Source: Terrimesophilobacter sp964651535 (GTDB taxonomy: Bacteria; Actinomycetota; Actinomycetes; Actinomycetales; Microbacteriaceae). From it: DNA of 64,000 bases. Below the pieces are notes generated by a model. The model searched no databases and was not told the origin of the DNA. It saw only the letters and a program-made list of their open reading frames with translations. This document shows, one piece after another, positions 40,522 to 49,758 of this stretch (within the stretch, counting starts at the first letter, position 1; each line of letters opens with the position of its first letter). The translations under genes and the position numbers were made by a program. Location: assembly GCA_964651535.1 (NCBI GenBank), contig CAZYYE010000001.1, positions 124,001 to 188,000 on the forward strand. The letters run 5' to 3'.

Positions 40522-41499
40522 GTGCGCCACGTCATTTTCGCCCTCATCGCGGCGATTCTGTTCGGCACGACCGGAACCGCGCAGGCACTCGGACCGGAGG
40601 CCGCATCCTCCCTGTCGGTGGGCTCGGCGCGCATCGTGATCGGCGGAGCTGCCCTCGCGCTCGTCGCGTGGCTGCTGTCGCTGAGATCGCGCCGATCGCT
40701 GCGCCATCTGGAGCCCGGGCAGCCCATCACCGACATGCTCACCTTGCACATTCCGAACCTCTCGGGGCCGGATCCGCAATCGACGAAGGCGGTCTCGGCG
40801 CGCTGGCGCGTATGGCCCACCGTGGTGATCGGCGCCGCCGCGATCATCGCCTATCAGCCCACGTTCTTTCTGGGGATGAGCATCAACGGGGTCGCCGTCG
40901 GCGCGGTCGTCGCGATCGGCTCCGGGCCAATCTTCACGGGCCTGTTCGAATGGTTCCTGAGCCGTCGCTTCCCGGGGTATGCGTGGCTCGTGGCGACGGT
41001 CGTCGCGGTCATCGGGATCGCGTTGCTTTCCGGGTTCGGCGAATCCGGCGTCACGAGCGCCACCGGACTTCTGCTGTCCCTCGGAGCTGGCGCGTCCTAC
41101 GCGTTCTACGCGCTGTCGGCGAAGAAGCTGCTCGTGGACGGCTGGACTCCGGTCGGCTCCGTCGCGGTCATTTTCGGGTGGTCGGCGGTGGGGGCGCTGC
41201 CCATTCTGCTGCTGTCGGACCCGAGTTGGCTCGCTTCACTGGACGGACTGGCGATGGGGCTGTGGCTCGGCATCGGCACGATCACCGTCGCATGCCTGTT
41301 CCTCGCCTACGGACTCAAAGCGCTCAGCGCATCCACCGTGGCAACGCTGGGGCTCGGGGAACCGATGACGGCGACACTCCTGGGCGTTCTCGTCCTGCAC
41401 GAGACACTGAGTGGCCGGGCGATCGTTGGCCTGGCTCTTGTCGTGTTCGGGCTCGTGCTTATCGGGCTGTTGACGGCTCGGACGGTGACTCGGGTGTAG
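40522..41499 (+). CDS. DMT-superfamily transporter (EamA family)
   Basis: The 325-residue protein has ten hydrophobic helices with the EamA repeats; it starts HVIFALIAAILFGTTGTAQAL, a common RhaT/EamA beginning. A polar insertion of about 40 residues lies between TM2 and TM3 (SLRSRRSLRHLEPGQPITDM). The second repeat begins near GLLLSLGAGASYAFYALSAKK. Substrate unknown. The start is uncertain: GTG 40522 has AACGAT 6 nt upstream and gives a family-like N-terminus, while GTG 40504 is 6 codons earlier. The end overlaps the convergent membrane protein gene by 41 nt. Confidence 0.83.
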   Translation: MRHVIFALIAAILFGTTGTAQALGPEAASSLSVGSARIVIGGAALALVAWLLSLRSRRSLRHLEPGQPITDMLTLHIPNLSGPDPQSTKAVSARWRVWPTVVIGAAAIIAYQPTFFLGMSINGVAVGAVVAIGSGPIFTGLFEWFLSRRFPGYAWLVATVVAVIGIALLSGFGESGVTSATGLLLSLGAGASYAFYALSAKKLLVDGWTPVGSVAVIFGWSAVGALPILLLSDPSWLASLDGLAMGLWLGIGTITVACLFLAYGLKALSASTVATLGLGEPMTATLLGVLVLHETLSGRAIVGLALVVFGLVLIGLLTARTVTRV

Positions 41500-42097
41500 C
41501 GCGAGCGGCCGGAACCATGAGGATCGGAATGGTGAAGTGCACGAGCGGTCCGATGAGAAGCGCGAAAGCGAGTGTCCCAATTCCGACGTCGCCGCCGAGG
41601 ATCCAACCGATGACCAGCACGGTGATTTCGAGTGAGGTCCGCACGATCCAAAGGCGGATGCCGAACTTCGCGTTGATTCCCGTCATGAGGCCGTCTCGGG
41701 GGCCCGGTCCGAACCGTGCGCCGATATAGAGGCCGGTGGCGATCGCCAGCAGGAGAAGTCCCCCGACGAACATGGGAATGCGCGACCATAAGTCGGTTTG
41801 TTCCGGGATGAGCCACAGCCCGACTTCGGCACTGGGCCCCACGAGCAGCGCATTCAGCACGGTGCCGACGCCGAGCCTTTGACGAATGGGAATCCACAGC
41901 AAAAGAACGACGCCGCCCACGATGTTGGTGACGAAGCCGAACGGGATTCCGGTGCGCAGTGAAATGCCCTGGGCGAGAACGTCCCACGGCGAGATGCCGA
42001 TGGCGGCGCGAACCATCATCGAAATCGCGATGCCGTAGAGGAACAGGCCCAGCATCAGTTGGATCCACCGTCGGGTCATAGTGAGCGCGGGCGACAT
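41459..42097 (-). CDS. YczE/YyaS/YitT-family integral membrane protein
   Basis: The 212-residue protein has five hydrophobic helices and family markers RRWIQLMLGLFLYGIAISMM, AAIGISPWDVLAQGIS, GFVTNIVGGVVLLLWIP, RFGPGPRDGLMTGINAKFG and GTLAFALLIGPLVHFTIP. YczE-like proteins are widespread; Bacillus YczE affects bacillomycin synthesis, but the transport activity is unproven. ATG 42097 or 42079 (six codons later) may be the start. The 3' end overlaps the DMT gene on the other strand by 41 nt. Confidence 0.85.
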   Translation of the reverse strand: MSPALTMTRRWIQLMLGLFLYGIAISMMVRAAIGISPWDVLAQGISLRTGIPFGFVTNIVGGVVLLLWIPIRQRLGVGTVLNALLVGPSAEVGLWLIPEQTDLWSRIPMFVGGLLLLAIATGLYIGARFGPGPRDGLMTGINAKFGIRLWIVRTSLEITVLVIGWILGGDVGIGTLAFALLIGPLVHFTIPILMVPAARATPESPSEPSTAR

Positions 42098-42292
42098 AGG
42101 TGCATCCAAGTGTGGGGGCAGGAACGGTGGGGAACTATTGTCACTGTAGTGCCAGGCAGGCACCGACTTCTGCGCGTCCTCGCTGGGCGCCGAGGGGCCA
42201 CGCCGTGGTCGGGGGTGGAATACTTTCAGAAGGCGCGAGGTTGAGCGCGAAAGTGCGCCGCCACCGTCGGCGCCGATTTCAGGAGTTTGTCC

Positions 42293-45200
42293 GTGCATCT
42301 CTTTTCCGTGTTCAGCCTGCGCAACCGCGCGCTCATCGCGCTTGTGACCATCGTCGTCGGCGTGTTCGGCGGGATTGCGCTCACGACTCTCAAGCAGGAA
42401 CTCATTCCTTCGGTGTCGTTCCCTCAGATGGTGATCGTCACGAGCTACCCGGGCGCGGCGCCGGATGTCGTCAACGACGACGTGAGCACCCCGATCGAGA
42501 CGGCGATCCAGGGTGTTCCGGGACTGGAAAGCACCACGGCGACCTCCACGTCCAATCTGTCCTCGATCACCGCCGCGTTCACGTACGGCACGAACCTCGC
42601 CACCGCGGAGCAGAAGGTTCAGCAGGCGATCAACCGAATCAAGAGCGCGCTGCCGGAGAACTCCGATCCGCGCATCATCACGGGAAGCATTGACGACTTC
42701 CCGGTCATCCAGATTGCGGTCACGAGCGATCTGAGCGAGAACGACCTCGTCGCGTTGCTCCAGTCTTCGACGATCGTGGAACTCCAGAAGCTCGACAATG
42801 TGCGCGAGGCGAGCCTGCAGGGCGCGGTTGGCCAGCGTGTCACCATCACGCCGGATACCGCGAAACTGTTCGCGGCGGGCCTGAGTACGCAGGCGATCCG
42901 CGACGCGCTGAACTCGAACGGCGTCCTTCTGCCCGGCGGCAACATCACCGAGGGCGATACGACGCTCACGGTGCAGTCCGGTTCGAGGATTCATACAGTC
43001 GAGGAGATCGCGAATCTCCCGCTCATCGGTTCGGCGCCGCCGCCGAGTACCGCGCCGGGTTCAACGCCGGGTGAAGCGGGCGCCGCACCGCTCACGATCG
43101 GCGATGTCGCGGATGTCAAACTGGTCGACAACCCGGTCACGAGCATTTCCCGCGTGAACGGCGAGCCGGCGTTGACCATCGGGGTCACGAAGACGCCGGA
43201 TGGCAACACGGTTGCGGTGTCCAAGGAAGTGCAGGATGCCCTTCCCGACCTGGAGGCGGCGCTCGGCAGCAACACGGCGTTCACGATCGTGTTCGATCAG
43301 GCGCCGTTCATCCAGCAGTCGATCGACGCGCTTGCGACGGAGGGCCTTCTCGGGCTGTTGTTCGCGGTCATCGTCATTCTGGTCTTCCTGCTTTCGGTGC
43401 GGTCGACGCTCGTGACGGCCATCTCCATTCCGGTGTCGGTGCTCATCACGTTCATCGGGATGCAGGTGACCGGGTACTCGCTCAACATCCTGACCCTCGG
43501 TGCGCTGACGATCGCGATCGGCCGGGTCGTCGACGACTCGATCGTGGTGATTGAGAACATCAAGCGGCATTTGACGCTCGGTCAGGAGAAGGCGGAAGCG
43601 ATCCTCACGGCGGTGAAGGAGGTTGCCGCGGCGATTACGGCATCCACCGTCACCACGGTCGCTGTGTTCCTTCCCATTGCGCTCGTCGGCGATATCACGG
43701 GGGAACTGTTCCGGCCGTTCGCGCTCACGATCACGATCGCGCTCGGCGCGTCACTGTTCGTGGCACTCACGATTGTTCCCGTGCTCGCTTACTGGTTCCT
43801 CGGCAACTCGAAGAAGGCGGTCGCTGCCGCCGCCGCTGGTTCTGCGGGCGGAGGGCAGCAGGCGATCCAGGATGCCGACGGCCAACTCGTTTCGCGCCGC
43901 GAACTGCGCGAAGGGGTCGTGTCGGCGGAGGACGAACTGGAGAAGCCGACGAGGCTGCAGCGCGGCTATCTTCCCGTGATCCACTGGACGCTCAAGCGCC
44001 CGGTCGCCACGATCATCGCGGCGCTCCTCGTTCTCGGCGGGACCGTCGCGCTCGTGCCGAGCCTCACGACGAACTTCATCGGCGACAGCGGCCAGAACAC
44101 GATCAGCGTCACTCAGTCGCTTCCCGTGGGGACGAGTCTCGACGCGAAGGATCGTGCGGCGTCGAAGGTCGAGGATGCGCTGCGCGGAATCGAGGGTGTC
44201 GAAACGGTGCAGTTGACGATCGGCGGCGGCAATTCGCTCGCTGCGGCCTTCGGCGGCGGTGGCGGCATCCGCTTTTCGATCACGACGGACCCTGGTGCGA
44301 ATCAGGATGCGTTGCAGAAGACTGTGCGGAGCGAGCTTGAGAAACTCAGCGACGTCGGCACGGTGTCGCTTTCGACTGCTGGCTCAGGATTCGCATCGTC
44401 CAGCATCGACGTGAACATTACGGCGACGACGCAGGATGACTTGCGCGCCGCGGCGTCGAAAGTGCTCTCCGCCGTGCAGGAACTTTCCGTGACCGCGGAG
44501 GCCACGAGCAATCTCGCGGAAACCCAGCCGTTCATCGCGGTCGTCGTCGACCGGGACAAGGCAGCTGCAGTGGGGCTGAGCGAGATCGTCATCGGTTCGA
44601 TCGTGTCGCAGGCGATCCAGCCGTCCCTTGCGGGATCCGCGGTCATCGACGACAAGACCATCTCGATCTACCTGCAGACGGCGGATGCCCCTGACACGAT
44701 CGAGGAGCTGAAGAACCTGTCGATTCCGACCCGGGTCGGGCCCCAGATGCTCTCAGAACTGGCGACGGTGGAGAAGTCGGATGGGCCTGCGAGCATCACG
44801 ACGATCAAGGGGCTTCGCGCCGCCACCGTGAGTGTCACGCCGAACGTCGCGGATGTCGGAACGGCGTCGATCTCCGTGCAGGAAGCGGTCGACGCCGTCG
44901 ACCTGCCCGCGGGCACGTCCGTAGCGTTGGGTGGGGTCACGTCCCAGCAGGCGGATGCGTTCAGTCAGCTCGGCCTCGCGCTGCTTGCCGCGATCCTCAT
45001 CGTGTATGTCGTCATGGTGGCCACGTTCAAGAGCCTCCGCCAGCCGCTGCTGCTGCTCGTGTCTGTGCCGTTCGCTGCCACGGGCGGCATCATCCTGCAG
45101 GTGCTGTCGGGAATCCCCCTCGGGGTGGCCTCCCTCATCGGCGTTCTCATGCTCATCGGGATCGTGGTCACGAATGCGATCGTGCTTGTTGACCTGGTGA

Positions 45201-45496
45201 ACCAGTATCGGGAGAGAGGGATGAAGGTCGGCGATGCGCTCGTGCACGGCTCGAGCCGGCGCCTTCGCCCCATCCTGATGACGGCGCTCGCGACGATATT
45301 TGCGCTCCTGCCCATGGCGATCGGGCTCACGGGCCACGGCGGGTTCATCTCCCAGCCGCTCGCGATCGTCGTCATCGGCGGGCTCGTGTCGTCGACCATT
45401 CTCACCCTGATCGTGCTGCCGACGCTGTACTACCTCGTCGAAGGTGCGAAGGAACGCCGCGCAGATCGGCGCGAGGCGAAAGCGATCGCTCCCTGA
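42293..45496 (+). CDS. Efflux RND transporter permease subunit (AcrB/SwrC-like)
   Basis: The 1067-residue protein is an RND pump with TM1 at SLRNRALIALVTIVVGVFGG, a large extracytoplasmic loop, TM2-6, a second loop and TM7-12. The proton-relay pair is GRVVDDSIVVIENIKRH in TM4. Gram-positive members such as SwrC/YerP export lipopeptides or fatty acids without a membrane-fusion partner, and none is encoded nearby. A cytoplasmic insert (NSKKAVAAAAAGSAGGGQQ) separates TM6 and TM7. GTG 42293 is chosen because AGGAG lies 7 nt upstream. The stop codon TGA lies inside the first palindromic repeat unit (GCTCCCTGAGGAG). Confidence 0.92.
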   Translation: MHLFSVFSLRNRALIALVTIVVGVFGGIALTTLKQELIPSVSFPQMVIVTSYPGAAPDVVNDDVSTPIETAIQGVPGLESTTATSTSNLSSITAAFTYGTNLATAEQKVQQAINRIKSALPENSDPRIITGSIDDFPVIQIAVTSDLSENDLVALLQSSTIVELQKLDNVREASLQGAVGQRVTITPDTAKLFAAGLSTQAIRDALNSNGVLLPGGNITEGDTTLTVQSGSRIHTVEEIANLPLIGSAPPPSTAPGSTPGEAGAAPLTIGDVADVKLVDNPVTSISRVNGEPALTIGVTKTPDGNTVAVSKEVQDALPDLEAALGSNTAFTIVFDQAPFIQQSIDALATEGLLGLLFAVIVILVFLLSVRSTLVTAISIPVSVLITFIGMQVTGYSLNILTLGALTIAIGRVVDDSIVVIENIKRHLTLGQEKAEAILTAVKEVAAAITASTVTTVAVFLPIALVGDITGELFRPFALTITIALGASLFVALTIVPVLAYWFLGNSKKAVAAAAAGSAGGGQQAIQDADGQLVSRRELREGVVSAEDELEKPTRLQRGYLPVIHWTLKRPVATIIAALLVLGGTVALVPSLTTNFIGDSGQNTISVTQSLPVGTSLDAKDRAASKVEDALRGIEGVETVQLTIGGGNSLAAAFGGGGGIRFSITTDPGANQDALQKTVRSELEKLSDVGTVSLSTAGSGFASSSIDVNITATTQDDLRAAASKVLSAVQELSVTAEATSNLAETQPFIAVVVDRDKAAAVGLSEIVIGSIVSQAIQPSLAGSAVIDDKTISIYLQTADAPDTIEELKNLSIPTRVGPQMLSELATVEKSDGPASITTIKGLRAATVSVTPNVADVGTASISVQEAVDAVDLPAGTSVALGGVTSQQADAFSQLGLALLAAILIVYVVMVATFKSLRQPLLLLVSVPFAATGGIILQVLSGIPLGVASLIGVLMLIGIVVTNAIVLVDLVNQYRERGMKVGDALVHGSSRRLRPILMTALATIFALLPMAIGLTGHGGFISQPLAIVVIGGLVSSTILTLIVLPTLYYLVEGAKERRADRREAKAIAP

Positions 45497-45662
45497 GGAG
45501 GGCGGAGCCCGTCTCGAAGGGGCGACGCCGTGACTGGATGGTTCCCTTCGAGGCTCGCTGCGCTCGCACCTCAGGGAACGGTGCCGCTCCCTGAGGAGGG
45601 CGGAGCCCGTCTCGAAGGGGCGACGCCGTGACTGCCTCGTTCCCTTCGAGAGCCGCAGGGAA
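45488..45662. repeat. Palindromic repeat array A (CCCTGAGG...CTCGAAGGG units)
   Basis: Two plus-oriented units (CTCCCTGAGGAG ... GTCTCGAAGGG) alternate with two reverse units (TTCCCTTCGAG ... CTCAGGGAAC), so the pairs form large hairpins like BIMEs. The inner part of the reverse unit has its own hairpin, GCTCGCTGCGCTCGC. The array begins within the last codons of the RND gene. Confidence 0.9.
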
Positions 45663-45668
45663 CGAAAG

Positions 45669-46579
45669 TCATACGACGATCGGCTGATTCCGTGGGGGTC
45701 GCTGCCGGACAAGGCTTTCCACGGCCAGCAACAAGAGCGCGATTCCGATCGTGATGTAGGTGGGCAACTCCCTCGCGGGAAGCGGTTCGCTCAACACGAG
45801 CGCGGCGGCGACGGCGAGCAGGATCGGCTCGAGGTAGCTGAGCAGCCCGAACACGCTCATGGGCAACAGCTGGCTCGCTCCGATGTAGAGCAGAAGTCCG
45901 ATGGAGGCGAGAATGCCGAATCCGATGATGCTGAATCCGGTCCCCGGATTCTGGAGCGTGCGCAGCGTCGGGTCGTCGAGCAGGAGAAGCAGGATGGCGA
46001 CAGGAAGGGTGAGCATCATCTCCGCGCTCAAGCCCGCGCTGCCACCGATGCCGGCGAACCGGCGGACGGTGAAGTAGATCGGATACCCGAGCGCGACGAC
46101 GAGAGTTTCCCACGAGAGCCCGCCGACCTGCACGGTCTGGTATATGACGGCCGCAGCGGCGACCGCGACTGCAGAGATGCGCATGGCCCGAGACGCTCCT
46201 TGAACACGATGCGGCCGATGAGCGCGAGCATGATGGGCATGATGACGTACCCGAGTGCGACCTGAAGGCCCCGGCCCTGTCCGGGTGCCCACGTGAACAG
46301 CCACTGCTGCGTGCCCAGCATGGCGGCGGTGACGAGCAGCGCAAGGCCGATTGCGGGGCGGTCCAGGATGCGGCGGATAAGAACTTTGATCCCCGTCCAC
46401 CGTTTCGCCATCGTGAGGAATCCGAGGAGCATCGCAACGGTGAAGAACGTGCGCCAGCCGAACAGTTCGTTGGCCGTCGCGTCGAGGTGCGCGGAGAGCA
46501 CGAAGACGACGGCGAACACCGTGGAGGAGGCGATCGATGCCGTGACGCCGAGTTGGGTGCTCGATCTGCCTCGGATCAT
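45669..46579 (-). pseudogene. EamA/RarD-like transporter, frameshifted
   Basis: Two overlapping frames each carry half of one DMT transporter. The 5' half (from ATG 46579, AAGGAG 6 nt upstream) reads to RIVFKERL with the typical first EamA repeat (STVFAVVFVLSAHLDA, GTQQWLFTWAPGQGRGLQVALG). The 3' half continues as RAMRISAVAVAAAAVIYQTV in the next frame and ends with NQPIVV. A one-base loss around 46185-46195 accounts for it. It is a fresh pseudogene, a sequencing error, or, less likely, a programmed shift. The second half includes a normal C-terminal helix pair. Confidence 0.8.
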
Positions 46580-46892
46580 GGTGCTCCTTCGCAGGGATCG
46601 GCGTCGCCGAAATTGTTAACCTGCCGTGAAGATATTCTCTCGCGCGGAGAGGTCCTATCCCTTTGCGGCGCGACAGGGTAGTGTTGTTCAGTCGGCTCTG
46701 GACATCGCGCGATCGCGCGAATGGGTTTGTAAGTCTGCTGGGCCGGTTCCCCTGGATGTTTCCATAGGCATCCGCACGTGTGGGGATAACACGCAAGTGA
46801 ACGGTCCTGGCCAAAGTCTGCCCGGGTTCCTGCAGTAAGCACGAACGATTCGTTCTGCTCTGCCCTGCAATTGAGACAACCCGGAAAGAATC
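46580..46892. other. Long structured leader region of the DEAD-box helicase gene
   Basis: No gene is apparent in these 313 bases. Directly before the helicase ATG there are several small dyads: CTCTCGCGCGGAGAG (hairpin), a perfect 16-bp palindrome TCGCGCGATCGCGCGA (46705-46720) and CGTGT...ACACG around 46780. This composition fits a long structured 5' untranslated region, as found for cold-shock and RNA helicase genes. A specific riboswitch class is not recognised. Confidence 0.45.
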
Positions 46893-48728
46893 ATGCCGAA
46901 CTATAAGAAAACGCCTGCGCGCCCCGCGCGCTCGACTGCTCCCGCGCACAAGCCGGGCAGCAAGAGCCCCAAGCACCGCGGATACCGCCCCGCAGAGGCG
47001 ACCGTCACGCCGGCCAAGAAGCGCTGGAGTGCACAGGATCGCGCGAAGCGCACCGACAGCCGCCAACCGGAACGCGGCGGTGATCGCCGTGCCGGCCGTG
47101 GTGCCGATCGGGCAACCGACCGTCGTCCCGACTGGCAGCCGGAGGGGACCGCACCGCACCGCACTGCGCGTCCCGACCGGAGCGCCCGTTCTGAGTACAG
47201 TGCACGTACGGACCGGACTGCGCGTCCCGACCGAACTGCGCGTCCCGACCGTAGCTCCCGCTCGGACTACAGCGCTCGCCCCGACCGCAGCGACCGTCCG
47301 GACCGCAACGCACGGCTGGCCCGTGACGACCGCCCGGCCCGCAACGACCGCCGGATGGCATTCGAGCACGGGCCGCGTACGGACGACCGTCCGCGTCGTG
47401 ACGACCGTGCACACCGCAGCGACCGGCCACAGCGCGAAGAGCGCCAGCGCCGCGACTCCGACTTCTACCCGAAGCGCGACGCCGCAGAGAAGAAGTACAC
47501 CGCGCACGAAGACGTCGTGCTCGAGCGCCTCGAAGCGGATGCCATTCAGGCATCCGACGTCATCGGCGTGACCTTTGCCGACCTCGGCCTTGGCGCGAAC
47601 ATTGTTCGCGAACTGTCGGCCCTCGGAGCCCAGTCGCCGTTCCCGATCCAGGCCGCGACGATCCCCGACGTACTGAAGGGCATGGACGTTCTCGGCCGCG
47701 GCAAGACCGGCTCGGGAAAGACCATCGCGTTCGGCGCCCCGCTCGTGGAACGCCTTCTCGAGAACTATGGAGCCAAGTCGCGCAAGCCGGGCCGCAAGCC
47801 GCGCGCCCTCATCCTCGCGCCGACGCGCGAACTCGCTCTGCAGATCGATCGCACCATCCAGCCGATCGCGCGCAGTGTCGGAATCTTCACGACCCAGATC
47901 TACGGCGGAGTCCCGCAGCATCGCCAGGTCATGGCGCTGCAGCGCGGCGTCGACATCGTGATCGGAACCCCCGGTCGCATCGAGGACCTCATCGACCAGG
48001 GTCGCCTCGACCTGAGCGATGTCACCATCACGGTGCTCGACGAGGCCGACCACATGTGCGACCTCGGCTTCCTTGAGCCGGTTCAGCGCATCCTCAAGGA
48101 GACCGCGCCCGACGGGCAGAAACTGCTGTTTTCCGCGACACTCGACAAGGGCGTCGCCTCCCTCGTCGACGAATTCCTCGTGAACCCGAGCGTGCACGAG
48201 GTCGCAGGCGAAGACCAGGCATCCTCGACGATCGACCACCGCGTGTTGCTGATCGAGCAGAGCGACAAGCGCGCCATCATCGAGCAGCTCGCCTCCGGCG
48301 ACGGCAAAACGCTCATCTTCGCGCGCACGCGCGCGTTCGCCGAGCAGCTCGCCGACGACCTGGATGACGCGGGGATCCCGGCGGTCAGCCTGCACGGCGA
48401 CCTCAATCAGGCGCGCAGGACCCGCAACCTGGAGAAGCTCACGAGCGGCAGGGTCACGGTGCTCGTGGCAACGGATGTCGCTGCGCGCGGCATCCACGTC
48501 GACGACATTTCACTCGTCATTCAGGCCGACCCGCCGGATGAGTACAAGAGCTACCTGCACCGCGCCGGTCGCACCGGGCGTGCCGGCAAGAAGGGCACCG
48601 TCGTCACGCTCGTGAACAACCGCCGCAAGCGCAAAATGGACGAGTTGCTGGGTCGGGCGGAGATCGCGCCCACGTTCGACCGGGTTCGCCCGGGGGACGC
48701 CGTGATTTCGGAGCTCGCGGCGCTGTAG
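46893..48728 (+). CDS. DEAD/DEAH-box ATP-dependent RNA helicase
   Basis: The 611-residue protein has a basic, disordered N-terminus of about 200 residues, then a complete helicase core: Q motif with FPIQAATIPD, Walker A GKTGSGKTIAFG, APTRELALQ, GTPGR, VLDEADHM, FSATLD, LIFARTRAFAEQL, ATDVAARGIHVDDI and HRAGRTGRAGKKGTVV. The disordered part repeats ARPDR, RSDY and DDRPAR units, an Arg/Asp-rich low-complexity tract typical of RNA-binding condensate-forming helicases. Such proteins unwind rRNA or mRNA, often in cold. A 12-bp stem follows the stop codon. Confidence 0.94.
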   Translation: MPNYKKTPARPARSTAPAHKPGSKSPKHRGYRPAEATVTPAKKRWSAQDRAKRTDSRQPERGGDRRAGRGADRATDRRPDWQPEGTAPHRTARPDRSARSEYSARTDRTARPDRTARPDRSSRSDYSARPDRSDRPDRNARLARDDRPARNDRRMAFEHGPRTDDRPRRDDRAHRSDRPQREERQRRDSDFYPKRDAAEKKYTAHEDVVLERLEADAIQASDVIGVTFADLGLGANIVRELSALGAQSPFPIQAATIPDVLKGMDVLGRGKTGSGKTIAFGAPLVERLLENYGAKSRKPGRKPRALILAPTRELALQIDRTIQPIARSVGIFTTQIYGGVPQHRQVMALQRGVDIVIGTPGRIEDLIDQGRLDLSDVTITVLDEADHMCDLGFLEPVQRILKETAPDGQKLLFSATLDKGVASLVDEFLVNPSVHEVAGEDQASSTIDHRVLLIEQSDKRAIIEQLASGDGKTLIFARTRAFAEQLADDLDDAGIPAVSLHGDLNQARRTRNLEKLTSGRVTVLVATDVAARGIHVDDISLVIQADPPDEYKSYLHRAGRTGRAGKKGTVVTLVNNRRKRKMDELLGRAEIAPTFDRVRPGDAVISELAAL

Positions 48729-48738
48729 ATCGCATCGA

Positions 48739-48768
48739 GGCGGCCGCTACGAAATCGTGGCGGCCGTT
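48739..48768 (+). terminator. GC-rich hairpin after the helicase gene
   Basis: CGGCCGC-T-ACG (48741-48751) pairs with CGT-G-GCGGCCG (48756-48766) around the loop AAAT. It has no T-run, which is common for actinobacterial terminators. It lies between the helicase stop and the kynA promoter. Confidence 0.65.
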
Positions 48769-48780
48769 CCGATTCTGTAC

Positions 48781-48786
48781 TACTGT
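48781..48786 (+). promoter_or_regulatory. -10 box (TACTGT) of kynA
   Basis: TACTGT lies 6 nt before the ATG at 48793; no Shine-Dalgarno. Confidence 0.5.
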
Positions 48787-48792
48787 CGTTGG

Positions 48793-49647
48793 ATGGCCGA
48801 CGCAACGACGCACGAACGCACCATCGAATCCGAAATCGTCACCGACTTCAAAGATCGAATGAGCTACGGCTCCTACCTTCAGTTGGACAGTCTGCTGAGC
48901 GCACAGGTTCCCGTGAGCGACCCGGTGCACCACGACGAAATGCTGTTCATCATCCAGCACCAGACGAGCGAACTGTGGCTGAAGCTCATCCGGCACGAAC
49001 TTATGTCGGCGAAAGAGCTCATCGCGAACGACGAGCTTCAGGTCGCCCTCAAGCGCATCGCGCGCGTCAAGCACATCCAGAAGCAGCTCACGGAGCAATG
49101 GTCGGTGCTGGCCACCCTCACGCCATCGGAGTATGCGGAGTTTCGCGGGTACCTCGGCAACGCTTCCGGATTCCAGTCGTACCAGTACCGTGCGGTGGAG
49201 TTCCTGCTCGGCAACAAGAATGCCGGAATGCTGAAGGTCTTCGAATCTCACCCGGAAGCCCACGCGCTCCTTGAGGGGATTCTCCACGAACCGAGCGTGT
49301 ACGACGAGTTTCTGCGGTACCTGTCGCGGAACGGACACGATGTTCCGAAAGCGGTGCTGGAGCGCGATGTCACGAAGGGCTACTCGATGAATGAGGATCT
49401 CGTGCAGACGTTCGCGCGCATCTACGAGAACCCGGAAAAGTATTGGCTCGAGTACGAGACGTGCGAAGAGTTCGTCGATCTGGAGGACAACTTCCAGTTG
49501 TGGCGATTCCGGCACGTGAAGACTGTGCTGCGCATCATCGGCATGAAACGGGGCACGGGAGGATCCAGCGGCGTCGGATTCCTGCAGAAAGCGCTCGACC
49601 TCACGTTCTTCCCCGAACTTTTTGCGGTGAGGACAGAGATTGGCTGA
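48793..49647 (+). CDS. kynA: Tryptophan 2,3-dioxygenase
   Basis: The heme enzyme opens the indole ring of tryptophan to N-formylkynurenine. The 284-residue protein has MSYGSYLQLDSLLSAQ, with the distal His in MLFIIQHQTSELWLKLIRHE, NASGFQSYQYRAVEF, the proximal heme His in RFRHVKTVLRIIG and the C-terminal TGGSSGVGFLQKAL. All ligands are present. It heads an operon with an amidohydrolase, a kynureninase remnant and a PaaX-type regulator. ATG 48793 is fixed by the -10 box; a frame extension upstream would enter the helicase terminator. Confidence 0.96.
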   Translation: MADATTHERTIESEIVTDFKDRMSYGSYLQLDSLLSAQVPVSDPVHHDEMLFIIQHQTSELWLKLIRHELMSAKELIANDELQVALKRIARVKHIQKQLTEQWSVLATLTPSEYAEFRGYLGNASGFQSYQYRAVEFLLGNKNAGMLKVFESHPEAHALLEGILHEPSVYDEFLRYLSRNGHDVPKAVLERDVTKGYSMNEDLVQTFARIYENPEKYWLEYETCEEFVDLEDNFQLWRFRHVKTVLRIIGMKRGTGGSSGVGFLQKALDLTFFPELFAVRTEIG

Positions 49648-49659
49648 GGGACTGGTTGG

Positions 49660-49757
49660 TTCCCTTCGAGACGCTGCCTGCGGCAGCTCCTCAGGGAACG
49701 GATTCGCCGACGCCCGCTCCCTGAGGAGCGCGAAGCGCGTCTCGAAGGGAGCCCGCC
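49660..49757. repeat. Palindromic repeat array B (kynA/amidohydrolase gap)
   Basis: A reverse unit (TTCCCTTCGAGACG...CTCCTCAGGGAAC) is followed by a forward unit (CTCCCTGAGGAGCGCGAAGCGCGTCTCGAAGGGAG). The end of the forward unit is directly followed by the GTG start of the amidohydrolase gene, 7 nt after the GGGAG. Confidence 0.9.
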
Positions 49758-49758
49758 C

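Noticed and set aside
46600..48497. Upstream part of a 942-codon minus-strand frame
   Set aside because: Only its 3' end (45669 to about 46190) is real, as half of the RarD-like pseudogene; the rest is antisense to the helicase.
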